A stretch of DNA of 64,000 nt. It comes from an uncultured Butyricicoccus sp. GTDB lineage: Bacteria; Bacillota; Clostridia; Oscillospirales; Butyricicoccaceae. The position numbers and the translations under genes were made by a program. How positions within the stretch are numbered: position 1 is the stretch's first letter; the number at the start of each line of letters is the position of its first letter. The stretch covers positions 22,931 to 86,930 of the forward strand of contig CAJUDU010000002.1 in NCBI GenBank assembly GCA_910584935.1, in the 5' to 3' direction. Positions 15,040-23,615 of the stretch are shown here, in pieces. The notes under the pieces are model-generated. The model made no database searches. It worked only from the letters and a program-made list of their open reading frames with translations, and was not told where the DNA came from.

Positions 15040-16434
15040 ATGGCATCCATCATTAAAAGAAAGAAAAACTATTCTATTGTTTATACCTATGTGGACGAGA
15101 ACGGCGAGACCAAGCAGAAATGGGAAACCCGCACTTCCTATCAGGAGGCATTGAAGCGCAAGGCAGAGATTGAGAGTCAGAAAAGCTCCAATTCCTTCCT
15201 TCCGCCCACCAACCAGAATATTGCGGAGTTCCTGTCGGACTTCGTTTCCCTCTACGGTGAGAAGCGGTGGGGCGTGTCCATGTATGACAGCCAAAACTCG
15301 CTGATCGCCAACTACATCAACCCCATCATCGGAGATATGAAGGTGCAGGACATCACTACGCGAGTGGTGGACAAGTACATCCAGACTTTGCAGAAAACCC
15401 CTGCGGTGAACACCAGAACACACCACGCCAAAACGGAGTTTGTCACCAACGCCACTATTGAGAAGATTATTAAGCTCCTCCGCTGTGCCTTCAAGCAGGC
15501 GGTACGGTGGGAACTGGTTGCCAAGAATCCCTTTGACAATGTGGTGCTGCCCAAAGTGGAATACAAGAAGCGGGACATCTGGACCGCCGATATGATCCGC
15601 ACCGCCCTGGACCAGTGTACGGACAGCAAGCTCTATGTGGCAATGAATCTGGCCTTTGCCTGTTCGCTGCGCATGGGTGAGATTCTGGGACTGACCTGGA
15701 GCAATGTCCACATCTCCGATGAAGAAATCGCTGATGACAACGCCTATGTCTACATCGACAAGGAGCTGGCGCGGGCCTCCAAGCGGGCCATTGAGATGCT
15801 GGGGCAAAAGGACATCTACCATGTGTTCACGCCCCTGTTTCCCAACACCAGCACCAGGATCATTTTGAAGAAGCCCAAGACCGATTCCAGTATCCGCAAG
15901 GTATGGCTGCCCAAGACTCTTGCTTATATCCTGCGGGAATGGAAATCAGCGCAAGACGAGCTGCGGGCGCTGCTCCGCGACGAGTATCAGGACTACGATC
16001 TGGTGGTGGCGCTGGCCAATGGCCGCCCCTGTGAAGATCGCATCATCCTGAAGTCGTTTGAGAAGCTGCGGGAGAAGGCAGGGCTTCCTAAAGTGGTCTT
16101 TCACTCCCTGCGCCATTCCAGTACCACCTATAAGCTGAAGCTCAACCACGGCGACCTGAAGGCCACCCAGGGTGATACGGGCCACGCTCAGATCGACATG
16201 ATCACCAGCGTGTATGCGCACATTCTGGACGAGGACCGCAAGATAAACGCCCAGAAGTTTGAGAGCGCCTTCTATGCCAATCCTGACCTGCGTTCGGTTC
16301 GTCCCCCGGAGGAACCAAAGGAACCGGCGCCCGCCACCTTGGATTTGGAGGCCCTGGTAGAACAGCTTCGCAAGTCGCCAGAACTGGCCAACACACTGGC
16401 CGCATTGCTGGCATCGGCCCCATCCGAAAAATAG
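15040..16434 (+). CDS. int: Tyrosine integrase of the mobile element
   Basis: A 464-residue site-specific recombinase. The N-terminal ~60 residues form an arm-binding domain (SIIKRKKNYSIVYTYVDENG), followed by a core-binding domain at ~65-185 and the catalytic domain at ~190-430. Catalytic residues are visible: Arg in ACSLRMGEILGL, His-x-x-Arg in FHSLRHSS, a His in DTGHAQIDM, and the tyrosine nucleophile in SVYAHILDE. The Pro/Ala/Glu-rich tail adds ~60 residues. It is the last element gene and its stop lies ~190 nt from the tRNA-Arg 3' end, the expected position for an integrase acting on that site. Confidence 0.95.
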   Translation: MASIIKRKKNYSIVYTYVDENGETKQKWETRTSYQEALKRKAEIESQKSSNSFLPPTNQNIAEFLSDFVSLYGEKRWGVSMYDSQNSLIANYINPIIGDMKVQDITTRVVDKYIQTLQKTPAVNTRTHHAKTEFVTNATIEKIIKLLRCAFKQAVRWELVAKNPFDNVVLPKVEYKKRDIWTADMIRTALDQCTDSKLYVAMNLAFACSLRMGEILGLTWSNVHISDEEIADDNAYVYIDKELARASKRAIEMLGQKDIYHVFTPLFPNTSTRIILKKPKTDSSIRKVWLPKTLAYILREWKSAQDELRALLRDEYQDYDLVVALANGRPCEDRIILKSFEKLREKAGLPKVVFHSLRHSSTTYKLKLNHGDLKATQGDTGHAQIDMITSVYAHILDEDRKINAQKFESAFYANPDLRSVRPPEEPKEPAPATLDLEALVEQLRKSPELANTLAALLASAPSEK

Positions 16435-16626
16435 GGCGGGAAAATCGTATTAGCAAATCGGCGTTTTTTATTAGCAAGGCCGGAAAAATAGTTCGAAGCC
16501 AATTAGCAGGCATGCAGCGGAAAATGTATAAAATCGTTCCGGCGGAGCGGCAAGAACGCTCCCGAAAAGCGATAACAAAAAACCGCTGTAAACCATCAAA
16601 AAACGGCTTACAACGGTCATTTTTGG
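16435..16626. other. Right end of the mobile element: repeats between int and the tRNA
   Basis: The gap holds the direct repeat TATTAGCAA at ~16448 and ~16470 and a related AATTAGCAG at ~16500, likely integrase arm-binding sites. It also holds an imperfect inverted repeat ACCGCTGTAAACC/GGCTTACAACGGT at ~16581-16617, next to the tRNA 3' end. Together these fit an attR region. No gene seen. Confidence 0.5.
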
Positions 16627-16700
16627 CACCCCCGGCTGGGTTCGAACCAGTGGCCTGTCGCTTAGGAGGCGACCGCTCTATCCAACTGAGCTACGGGGGC
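16627..16700 (-). tRNA. tRNA-Arg (anticodon CCT), element attachment site
   Basis: The minus strand folds as a complete tRNA: acceptor GCCCCCG with CGGGGGT, D-arm GCTC/GAGC, anticodon stem GTCGC/GCGAC with loop CTCCTAA (anticodon CCT), and T-loop TTCGAAC. CCA is not encoded. The first acceptor pair is G-T and not G-C, and the outer T-stem pair is A-C; the weak 3' half is the part lying next to the integrated element. Confidence 0.95.
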
Positions 16701-16724
16701 TTATACAGAAAATATTCAGTTTTA

Positions 16725-16793
16725 CAGGGCTCCAGGATTCGAACGATTCGATTTTTAGGAGGCGGTCGCTCTATACAACTGAGCTATCAGGGC
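16725..16793 (-). pseudogene. Degenerate tRNA-Arg-like sequence
   Basis: The minus strand begins GCCCTGATAGCTCAGTTG, a tRNA-like 5' half, and shares GCCTCCTAA and TTCGAATCC with the neighbouring tRNA. The acceptor arms do not pair (GCCCTGA against AGCCCTG), the anticodon stem is broken, and the T-stem is broken. It is a decayed tRNA copy 24 nt upstream of the intact gene. Confidence 0.7.
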
Positions 16794-16800
16794 ATGGCAA

Positions 16801-17735
16801 ATGCCTGTAACAGCTTATTTATCATAGCGTATCTGTGGCAAAAAGTCAACTATATATTAAAATCCAAATCATGTTGATCCATCGGCATTTGATAATGGCA
16901 ATTCACCAATTTACACCTTGTACCATGCTGACAGATATGATAAAATCAAACCAGCAAATCAAAATTAGCAAAAGTCATATATTCGTATACCATGATAGGT
17001 TGTGACGCTTTGAGAAAGTATGCTTTTCTAAAAAATCCAATTAAATGCAATCGCAAGGATTATATTTATAAAATCATGCTTTACCAAGCAAAAGCAGGGG
17101 AAATTTTCCTTTTCCAATATTGCAGCATAGATGCCATACAGTGCTCGTTTGATGCTTATTACACAAGATATAGAAGATGTATATGAGGATTGGAATGATG
17201 AGATTGACGATCCATTGCCGGATTGTCAACACGATGCGTTGATACCGCTCCGCGTGAAATGACGCAATATTGAAAAACCCGCGTATGGAACGCTGGAAAC
17301 GCTCAAAGATGGGCAGTGGGTTGCGTATAAGCAGAATGGTTCCTCTTTTATATAGTTTTATGAAAATTACAACTTCCAACTTATCAGTCTGCTGTTTTGG
17401 TAAAAAAAGAAAAGCGGTGATTCTTTTCTTTTCATCAGGCAAATTGCTGCATTTGCTGCCCGCGCAGCATTCCTTTTTACTTTATTTTTGACATTTTTCT
17501 GGGATATTTTCGGCATTTTCCCCCATTTTTAATCATCATCCGCAAGATTGTTGTAAAGAAACCATAAAAAAAGTCATTTACTTATTTCCATCTGCGGCTA
17601 AAATGTGTTATGATAGTATCAGTTTGTTTTGGCTGCAAAATGCCATGCAACGGCAGCGTCATTTTCCCTCTTATCGAATCAAGAGGCTGGCACTGCCGCA
17701 AATTATTGTACGCTGTAAAAGGGAAGTGAACAGCT
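16801..17735. other. 935-bp AT-rich gap with possible decayed coding traces
   Basis: No gene with a ribosome site and sustained codon use is visible. Two short stretches read like protein remnants on the plus strand: DVYEDWNDEIDDPLPD near 17176-17225 and LETLKDGQWVAYKQNG near 17290-17337, in different frames and each ending in a stop. The right end carries the leader of oadA, with a possible promoter TTTCCA and TATGAT ahead of 17620. Confidence 0.4.
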
Positions 17736-19115
17736 ATGAAAATTCATATTACAGAAACCGTCCTGCGCGATGCGAACCAGTCGCTGATGGCAACCCGCTT
17801 GCCCATTGATGATTTCATTGGCATATTGGATACCATCGACAACGCTGGCTATCATTCGATTGAATGCTGGGGCGGCGCCACTTTTGATTCCTGCCTGCGC
17901 TATCTTGGGGAAGATCCCTGGGAACGCCTGCGCACAATCCGCAAGCATATGAAACACACCAAGCTGCAAATGCTGCTGCGCGGCCAGAACCTGCTTGGCT
18001 ATCACCATTATTCTGATGATATGGTGCGCCGGTTCGTGCGCGCTTCCATTGAAAATGGTATGGATATCATCCGCATTTTTGATGCGCTGAATGATTTGCG
18101 CAATATCGAAACCGCTGTGGACGAATGTCTGAAGGCGGGCGGTCATGCACAAGGCACCATCTGTTATACCCTTTCCCCCATCCATAACCTTGAAATGTAT
18201 GTTGGGCTGGGTAAACAAATTGAAAAAATGGGCTGTCAAAGCCTGTGTATCAAGGACATGGCTGGCATTATGAGTCCAAAAGAATGCTTTGACCTTGTGA
18301 CCGCGCTGAAAGAGGCAATTAAACTGCCGATTTATGTCCATACCCATCAGACCACCGGGCTTGGGTTTATGACTTACCTGAAAGCAGCGGAAGCCGGTGC
18401 AGATGGCATTGACTGTGCAATCTCCTCTTTCGCAGGCGGCACCAGCCAGCCCGCAACTGAAACCATGGTCTATACACTTTCACAAATGGGCTATGACTGC
18501 GGTGTGGATTCAGGCACATTGAAAAAAATTAACGATTTCTTCCTGCCGGAAGAACGCAAATTCATTCAAGATGGTATTTTCGACCCAACAGTGCTTGCCG
18601 TCAAGGCGGATGCCTTGGTTTACCAGATCCCAGGCGGTATGCTGTCCAACCTGATGGCACAGCTAAAAGCCCAAGGCGCCATTGACCGGTTGGATGAAGT
18701 GCTTGCCGAAACCCCGCGTGTGCGTGCAGACCTCGGCTATCCCCCACTGGTTACGCCACTGAGCCAGATGGTTGGCGTACAAGCAACTGTCAATGTGCTG
18801 GTTGGGGAACGGTATAAAAACATCGGCAAAGAAATCAAAGCTTATATCAAAGGGGAATATGGGCGCGCACCTGGCCCAATTGATCCAGCGCTTGCCCAAA
18901 AAGTTTTGGGCGATGACCTGCCAATCAGAGGGCGTTTTGCCGAAACCATTAAACCTGAATTTCCAGCGGCAAAAGCTGCCCTTGGCGATCGTGCGGAATC
19001 TGACCTTGATGTCCTTTCCTATATCTGCTTCCCACAGCAGGCGGAACAATATTTTGAACTGCGCGAACTGAAAAAAGCGCTTGTTGCCAAATATACCATT
19101 GAGGAGGTAAAGTGA
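17736..19115 (+). CDS. oadA: Oxaloacetate decarboxylase alpha subunit (carboxyltransferase)
   Basis: The alpha subunit moves the carboxyl group of oxaloacetate to biotin, giving pyruvate. TETVLRDANQSLMATR at residues 6-21 and the metal-binding VHTHQTTG at ~201-208 are the signatures of the pyruvate/oxaloacetate carboxyltransferase fold, followed by the PYC_OADA domain to residue 459. The biotin domain is absent because it is encoded separately two genes downstream. The start follows AAAGGGAAGTG. It heads the oadA-oadG-carrier-oadB operon, a membrane sodium pump used in citrate, malate or oxaloacetate fermentation. Confidence 0.92.
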   Translation: MKIHITETVLRDANQSLMATRLPIDDFIGILDTIDNAGYHSIECWGGATFDSCLRYLGEDPWERLRTIRKHMKHTKLQMLLRGQNLLGYHHYSDDMVRRFVRASIENGMDIIRIFDALNDLRNIETAVDECLKAGGHAQGTICYTLSPIHNLEMYVGLGKQIEKMGCQSLCIKDMAGIMSPKECFDLVTALKEAIKLPIYVHTHQTTGLGFMTYLKAAEAGADGIDCAISSFAGGTSQPATETMVYTLSQMGYDCGVDSGTLKKINDFFLPEERKFIQDGIFDPTVLAVKADALVYQIPGGMLSNLMAQLKAQGAIDRLDEVLAETPRVRADLGYPPLVTPLSQMVGVQATVNVLVGERYKNIGKEIKAYIKGEYGRAPGPIDPALAQKVLGDDLPIRGRFAETIKPEFPAAKAALGDRAESDLDVLSYICFPQQAEQYFELRELKKALVAKYTIEEVK

Positions 19116-19116
19116 T

Positions 19117-19449
19117 ATGGGCAACCTTTCCGGCGGATCTTTCCTCGTTGCCTTGTCTGGCATTGTCATCGTGTTTATCATGCTGGCTGTGCTGTGCATT
19201 GTCATCCCAATCATCTCCAAAGCAGTGCAGTCGCTGCAAAAACCGTCTGTCAGCCAGCGTTCCTCCCCAGGTCCGCGCAATGTGGCGCCCGCTGCACCTG
19301 CGGCAGCGCCTGCGCCAGCGGCTGTGACTGGTGATGTCGCACTGTTTGATGTGGATGAGAAAACCGCGGCGTGCATTATGGCAATTGTCAGCCATGAAAC
19401 CGGCATCCCGCTTTCAGAACTGATTTTCAAAGCCATCAAAGCAATTTAA
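19117..19449 (+). CDS. oadG: Oxaloacetate decarboxylase gamma-chain-like subunit
   Basis: A 110-residue protein with one N-terminal transmembrane helix (residues ~10-32), an Ala/Pro-rich linker, and a short C-terminal domain (ACIMAIVSHETGIPLSELIFKAIKAI). OadG anchors the alpha and carrier subunits to the beta subunit in the membrane. It begins 1 nt after the oadA stop, with the ribosome site GAGGAGG inside the end of oadA. Confidence 0.85.
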   Translation: MGNLSGGSFLVALSGIVIVFIMLAVLCIVIPIISKAVQSLQKPSVSQRSSPGPRNVAPAAPAAAPAPAAVTGDVALFDVDEKTAACIMAIVSHETGIPLSELIFKAIKAI

Positions 19450-19468
19450 CACAGGGGGAGTTTAAATT

Positions 19469-19846
19469 ATGAAGTATATCGTCACATTAAACGGTAAAAA
19501 ATATGAGGTTGAAGTAGAAAAAGGGCAAGCCACTGCGGTTTATGCTGGGGAAGCAGCGGCAGCGCCTGCGGCTGCTCCGGCACCGGCTGCCGCACCTGCG
19601 GCAGCGGCAGCGCCAGCAGCGCCGGCAGGCGCTGGCGCCCCTGTCACTTCGCCTATGCCTGGCACTATCCTCGCGGTACGCTGCTCCAATGGGCAGGCGG
19701 TGAAAAAAGGGGATGTGCTGTTTATTCTGGAAGCTATGAAGATGGAAAACGAAATTTTTGCGCCCAAAGACGGCACTGTGACTTCTGTCTGCACCAGCAA
19801 AGGCGCATCGGTAGATACTGGCGCAACCCTGTGCACATTATCTTAA
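19469..19846 (+). CDS. Biotin carboxyl carrier protein of the decarboxylase
   Basis: A 125-residue carrier. It has a short beta-rich N terminus, an Ala/Pro linker at ~28-58 that lets the arm swing, and a biotinyl domain with EAMKMEN in which K91 is the biotinylated lysine. It would shuttle the carboxyl group from OadA to the OadB membrane pump. It sits between oadG and oadB. Confidence 0.92.
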   Translation: MKYIVTLNGKKYEVEVEKGQATAVYAGEAAAAPAAAPAPAAAPAAAAAPAAPAGAGAPVTSPMPGTILAVRCSNGQAVKKGDVLFILEAMKMENEIFAPKDGTVTSVCTSKGASVDTGATLCTLS

Positions 19847-19862
19847 TAAGGAGGGCATCAAA

Positions 19863-21029
19863 ATGAGTGACTTCTCCTTTATCGGCACTTTGCAAAAAAT
19901 CCTGTCAGAGTCCGGCTTTGCTGCCTTTGCTCAAGATCCGCGCAACCTTGCCATGATTTTGATTGCCTGTGTGCTTTTATACCTCGGCATCGGCAAAAAA
20001 TTCGAGCCGCTCCTGCTTGTCCCGATTGCGTTTGGCATTTTGCTATGTAATTTCCCACTTACAGGCTTGCTGAACGAACCGATGGTGGTGGATGGCGCGA
20101 CCAAAAGTCCAGGGTTTTTGTGGGTAATTTATCAGGGCGTAGAACACGCCATTTATCCATCCATTATTTTTATGGGCATTGGCGCAATGACTGATTTTGG
20201 CCCGCTGATTGCCCGCCCCAGTTCACTGCTGCTTGGCGCTGCGGCACAGTTTGGTATTTTCTCTGCTTTCCTGTTGGCGTTGGCACTTGGCTTCCCAGAC
20301 TTTGTTGCTGCCGCAATCGGCGTTATCGGCGGCGCGGATGGCCCAACCGCTATCTTAACCGCTTCCAAACTGGCGCCGGCTTATCTGCCTGCAATTGCAG
20401 TTGCGGCATATTCTTACATGGCACTGATTCCACTGATTCAGCCGCCGCTTATGCGTCTGATGACCACCCAAAAAGAACGCGAAATCAAAATGGAACAGCT
20501 CCGTATTGTATCCAAAACCGAAAAGATTGTATTCCCGATTGCGGTTGCGATTATTGTTATTGGTTTATTGCCGGATACCGCGCCGCTGATTGGTATGCTG
20601 ATGCTGGGCAACCTGTTCCGTGAATGCGGTGTAACCGACCGTTTGTCTGACACCGTACAAAATGCACTGTGTAATATTGTTACCATTTTCCTTGGGCTGT
20701 CTGTCGGCTGTAAAGCTACGGCTGACCACTTCCTGACTTGGGAAACCATTAAAATTATTGTCCTTGGCTTGCTTGCCTTTATGCTGTCTACCTTGGGCGG
20801 GCTTATCTTTGGCAAGATTATGTGCAAGCTGACCGGCGGCAAGGTAAACCCACTGATTGGTTCTGCTGGTGTATCTGCTGTCCCAATGGCGGCACGTGTC
20901 GCACAAGTTGAAGGTCAAAAGGCAAATCCTGCTAACTTCCTGTTGATGCACGCAATGGGTCCGAATGTTGCAGGTGTTATTGGTTCCGCTGTTGCAGCCG
21001 GGTTTATGATTAAAGTTTTTGGCGGCTAA
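19863..21029 (+). CDS. oadB: Sodium-translocating decarboxylase beta subunit
   Basis: A 388-residue integral membrane protein that decarboxylates carboxybiotin and exports sodium. It has about ten hydrophobic helices and the family segments VVDGATKSPGFLWVIYQGVE, FMGIGAMTDFGPLIARP and GVIGGADGPTAI, the last holding the key aspartate. The C-terminal GPNVAGVIGSAVAAGF is also typical. It is last in the operon, followed by a terminator at 21065-21105. A methylmalonyl-CoA or glutaconyl-CoA beta subunit would look similar, but the OadA-type alpha subunit favours oxaloacetate. Confidence 0.92.
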   Translation: MSDFSFIGTLQKILSESGFAAFAQDPRNLAMILIACVLLYLGIGKKFEPLLLVPIAFGILLCNFPLTGLLNEPMVVDGATKSPGFLWVIYQGVEHAIYPSIIFMGIGAMTDFGPLIARPSSLLLGAAAQFGIFSAFLLALALGFPDFVAAAIGVIGGADGPTAILTASKLAPAYLPAIAVAAYSYMALIPLIQPPLMRLMTTQKEREIKMEQLRIVSKTEKIVFPIAVAIIVIGLLPDTAPLIGMLMLGNLFRECGVTDRLSDTVQNALCNIVTIFLGLSVGCKATADHFLTWETIKIIVLGLLAFMLSTLGGLIFGKIMCKLTGGKVNPLIGSAGVSAVPMAARVAQVEGQKANPANFLLMHAMGPNVAGVIGSAVAAGFMIKVFGG

Positions 21030-21064
21030 GGGTTTATTCTCTCATTTCGCATAACAAAAATAAA

Positions 21065-21105
21065 GGCAGCACCTGATTTTGCAAAAGGGGTGCTGCCTTG
21101 TTTTG
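21065..21105 (+). terminator. Terminator of the oad operon
   Basis: GGCAGCACC pairs with GGTGCTGCC over a 15-nt loop and is followed by TTGTTTTGTTT. Confidence 0.85.
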
Positions 21106-21189
21106 TTTATTTTATGAAAAATGAAACCGTCAACTTTTGGCAGAGCGGACGGTTGCTTTCTGTATGCGCATCCCACAAAAAATCCACTA

Positions 21190-21218
21190 TTGACAACACT
21201 GCCCCGCAGTGCTACAAT
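21190..21218 (+). promoter_or_regulatory. Promoter of the trp operon
   Basis: TTGACA at 21190-21195 and TACAAT at 21213-21218 are separated by exactly 17 nt, a near-consensus sigma-A promoter. Transcription would begin near 21225, at the start of the T-box leader. Confidence 0.85.
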
Positions 21219-21224
21219 AAAATG

Positions 21225-21540
21225 CAATGAAACCGTTGATGCGGGAGTCAAGACAGCCGTGCACGCACAGAGAGTTTGGATTGCTGAGAACCAAGCCGAA
21301 CGCAAGCTGTTAAATGGGCCGCGGAGGGCGCAGTGAACCGGTGGATGATTTCTTTATCCCCCGCAGTATTCTGCGACGTGAAAAAGGCATACGTTAGTTG
21401 CCTGGGATATGTTTGTATCCTCCAAAAGCGCACAGGCATTTTCCTGTGAATCAAGGTGGCACCGCGGGTGTTTTGAAATGATTTCAACCCGTCCTTGACA
21501 AAAGGGTATTGTTACCCCTATGTCTGGGACGGGTTTTTTG
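21225..21540 (+). promoter_or_regulatory. T-box leader, probably tryptophan-specific
   Basis: The leader contains the hallmark AAGGTGGCACCGCGGG at 21453-21468, which forms the antiterminator that binds the CCA end of uncharged tRNA. It is followed by a terminator (AACCCGTCC at 21486 pairing with GGACGGGTT ending 21535, then a T run). Stem I begins near 21228, with the AGAGAG element at ~21269. A UGG lies at 21342-21344 in the region where the specifier loop is expected, matching the downstream trp genes. Uncharged tRNA-Trp would allow read-through into trpE. The specifier position is inferred. Confidence 0.92.
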
Positions 21541-21570
21541 TTTTTCCCCAAAAAGGAGGTCAATTTTTTT

Positions 21571-23040
21571 ATGTTCCCTACACTGGATGAAGCTAAAAAT
21601 TTGGCGGCGCAAGGTTATCGCCGTATCCCTGTCAGCCGGGAAATCTATGCTGACCGCTTCACGCCAACCGAAGTGATGCGCACGTTAAAACATATCAGCC
21701 GTCACTGTTATATGCTGGAAAGCGCTGAGGATGCCCGTCAATGGGGACGTTATACCTTTTTGGGCTTTGACCCGACTGCTGAACTCACCTGCAAAGCGGG
21801 TATGCTGCATATCCGCACTGGCGGCGCGGGGTTTTCTGAAAAAGTAACCCATCCCGGTGATGCAATCCGCCGCCTGTTGGCAGAAAACCACAGCCCAAAA
21901 ATCAAAGGCTTACCGCCTTTTACTGGCGGACTGGTCGGTTATTTTTCTTATTCTTATATCGGTTATGCGGAACCCTCCCTACATCTTACCCGTGCGGACG
22001 CTGAATTTCAAGATGTTGATTTGATGCTATTTGATAAAGTGATTGCGTTTGATCACCTGCGCCAAAAAATTATTCTGATTGCCGGAGCGCGTGCGGATGA
22101 TATCGAAACCAATTACCATAAAGCGTCTTATGAGCTGGAACAGCTTGCAAACCTTATCCGCACTGGCGTAAAGCATGAACCTAAGCCACCCCACCTAAAA
22201 ACACCTTTAACACCGCTGTTTTCCCGTGAGGCATATGGCGAAAAAATACGCCGCGCACAGCATTATATCCATGAAGGGGATATCTTCCAGGTGGTGCTGT
22301 CCAACCCGCTGGAAGCTGAAATGGAAGGCAGTTTATTTGATGTTTACCGGGTGCTGCGCACCACAAACCCGTCCCCGTATATGTTCTATTTTTCCAGCGA
22401 TGATATTGAAATTGCAGGCGCTTCCCCAGAAACCCTCGCACGGCTTGAAGATGGAAAATTGTTCACATTCCCGCTTGCGGGCACCCGCCCACGCGGGCGC
22501 ACCGATGCCGAGGATTTTGCGCTGGAACAGGAACTTCTTGCCGATGAAAAAGAACTTGCCGAACACAATATGCTGGTTGATCTTGGGCGTAATGACATTG
22601 GACGTATCAGCCAGCTTGGCACAGTAAAGGTTGAAAAATACTTAGGAATTGAACGGTTTTCCCATGTGATGCATATCGGTTCAACCGTAACCGGGCAAAT
22701 CCGTCCGGATAAAGATGCTGTGGACGCAGTGGATTCTATCTTGCCCGCAGGCACACTTTCCGGTGCGCCAAAACTGCGCGCCTGTCAAATCATTGATGAA
22801 TTAGAAGGGCATGAACGCGGCATTTATGGCGGCGCAATCGGTTATCTGGACTTTACCGGCAACCTAGATACCTGCATTGCCATCCGACTGGCATACCAGA
22901 AAAACGGTAAAGTTTGTGTCCGGTCAGGTGCTGGCATTGTCGCGGACAGCGTGCCTGACCTGGAATATCAGGAATGCCTGAATAAAGCCAAGGCTGTGAT
23001 CCGTGCCATTGAAACAGCACAGGAGGGCATTGATTTATGA
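21571..23040 (+). CDS. trpE: Anthranilate synthase component I
   Basis: Converts chorismate and ammonia to anthranilate, the first step of tryptophan synthesis. The 489-residue protein has the N-terminal domain with MLESAEDARQWGRYTFLG (the LLES-type feedback-inhibition region), and the chorismate-binding domain with SPETLARLEDGKLFTFPLAGTRPRGRT, DLGRNDIGR and GAPKLRACQIIDELE. The ATG at 21571 follows AAAAAGGAGG, 17 codons inside a longer open frame. It is first in the trp operon and overlaps trpG by 4 nt. Confidence 0.96.
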   Translation: MFPTLDEAKNLAAQGYRRIPVSREIYADRFTPTEVMRTLKHISRHCYMLESAEDARQWGRYTFLGFDPTAELTCKAGMLHIRTGGAGFSEKVTHPGDAIRRLLAENHSPKIKGLPPFTGGLVGYFSYSYIGYAEPSLHLTRADAEFQDVDLMLFDKVIAFDHLRQKIILIAGARADDIETNYHKASYELEQLANLIRTGVKHEPKPPHLKTPLTPLFSREAYGEKIRRAQHYIHEGDIFQVVLSNPLEAEMEGSLFDVYRVLRTTNPSPYMFYFSSDDIEIAGASPETLARLEDGKLFTFPLAGTRPRGRTDAEDFALEQELLADEKELAEHNMLVDLGRNDIGRISQLGTVKVEKYLGIERFSHVMHIGSTVTGQIRPDKDAVDAVDSILPAGTLSGAPKLRACQIIDELEGHERGIYGGAIGYLDFTGNLDTCIAIRLAYQKNGKVCVRSGAGIVADSVPDLEYQECLNKAKAVIRAIETAQEGIDL

Positions 23041-23615
23041 TTTTGCTGATTGATAATTATGACAGTTTTTCTTATAATCTTTACCAGCTTATCGGCGCTG
23101 TCCAGCCGGATATCAAAGTGATTCGCAATGATGAAATGACTGTCCCTGAAATTGAAGCGCTACACCCACAAGCCATTTTCCTTTCTCCAGGGCCGGGCAA
23201 ACCTGCTGATGCCGGCATTTGTGAAGCTGTTATCCAGTTCCTTGCCGGCAAAGTACCTATCTTTGGCGTGTGCCTTGGACATCAGGCGATTTGTGAAGCC
23301 TTTGGCGGTGTGGTTTCCCATGCCTCCCGTTTAATGCACGGCAAAACTTCCGCTGCCCAGCTTGATACTGCCTGCCGCCTGTTTGCCGGGCTGCCCGAAA
23401 GTATACAAGTTGCGCGGTACCATTCCCTTGCCGCCATACGGGATACTCTGCCCGATTGTCTGCGCGTTACCGCGCAAACCGATGATGGCGAAATTATGGC
23501 AGTTGAACATACCCGCTATCCCATTTGCGGCGTGCAATTCCATCCGGAATCTGTGATGACGCCGGATGGCTTACAAATTATCAAAAATTTCTTGGAGGGA
23601 TATACCCATGATTAA
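23037..23615 (+). CDS. trpG: Anthranilate synthase glutamine amidotransferase
   Basis: A 192-residue class-I glutaminase that supplies ammonia to TrpE. It has LIDNYDSFSYNL at the start, the nucleophile Cys in FGVCLGHQAI, and the His-Glu pair in VQFHPESV. It overlaps trpE by 4 nt and trpD by 8 nt, so translation is coupled along the operon. It is not fused to TrpD. Confidence 0.95.
   Translation: MILLIDNYDSFSYNLYQLIGAVQPDIKVIRNDEMTVPEIEALHPQAIFLSPGPGKPADAGICEAVIQFLAGKVPIFGVCLGHQAICEAFGGVVSHASRLMHGKTSAAQLDTACRLFAGLPESIQVARYHSLAAIRDTLPDCLRVTAQTDDGEIMAVEHTRYPICGVQFHPESVMTPDGLQIIKNFLEGYTHD

Noticed and set aside
14890..15822. A 310-codon open frame on the minus strand across xis and int.
   Set aside because: Fully antisense to the integrase, whose catalytic residues and ribosome site are clear; the open frame is a by-product of codon bias.
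16725..16793. A second functional tRNA-Arg.
   Set aside because: Acceptor, anticodon and T stems do not pair; recorded as a pseudogene instead.
17703..18347. A 214-codon minus-strand ORF.
   Set aside because: Antisense to oadA, which has strong family motifs; no ribosome site.
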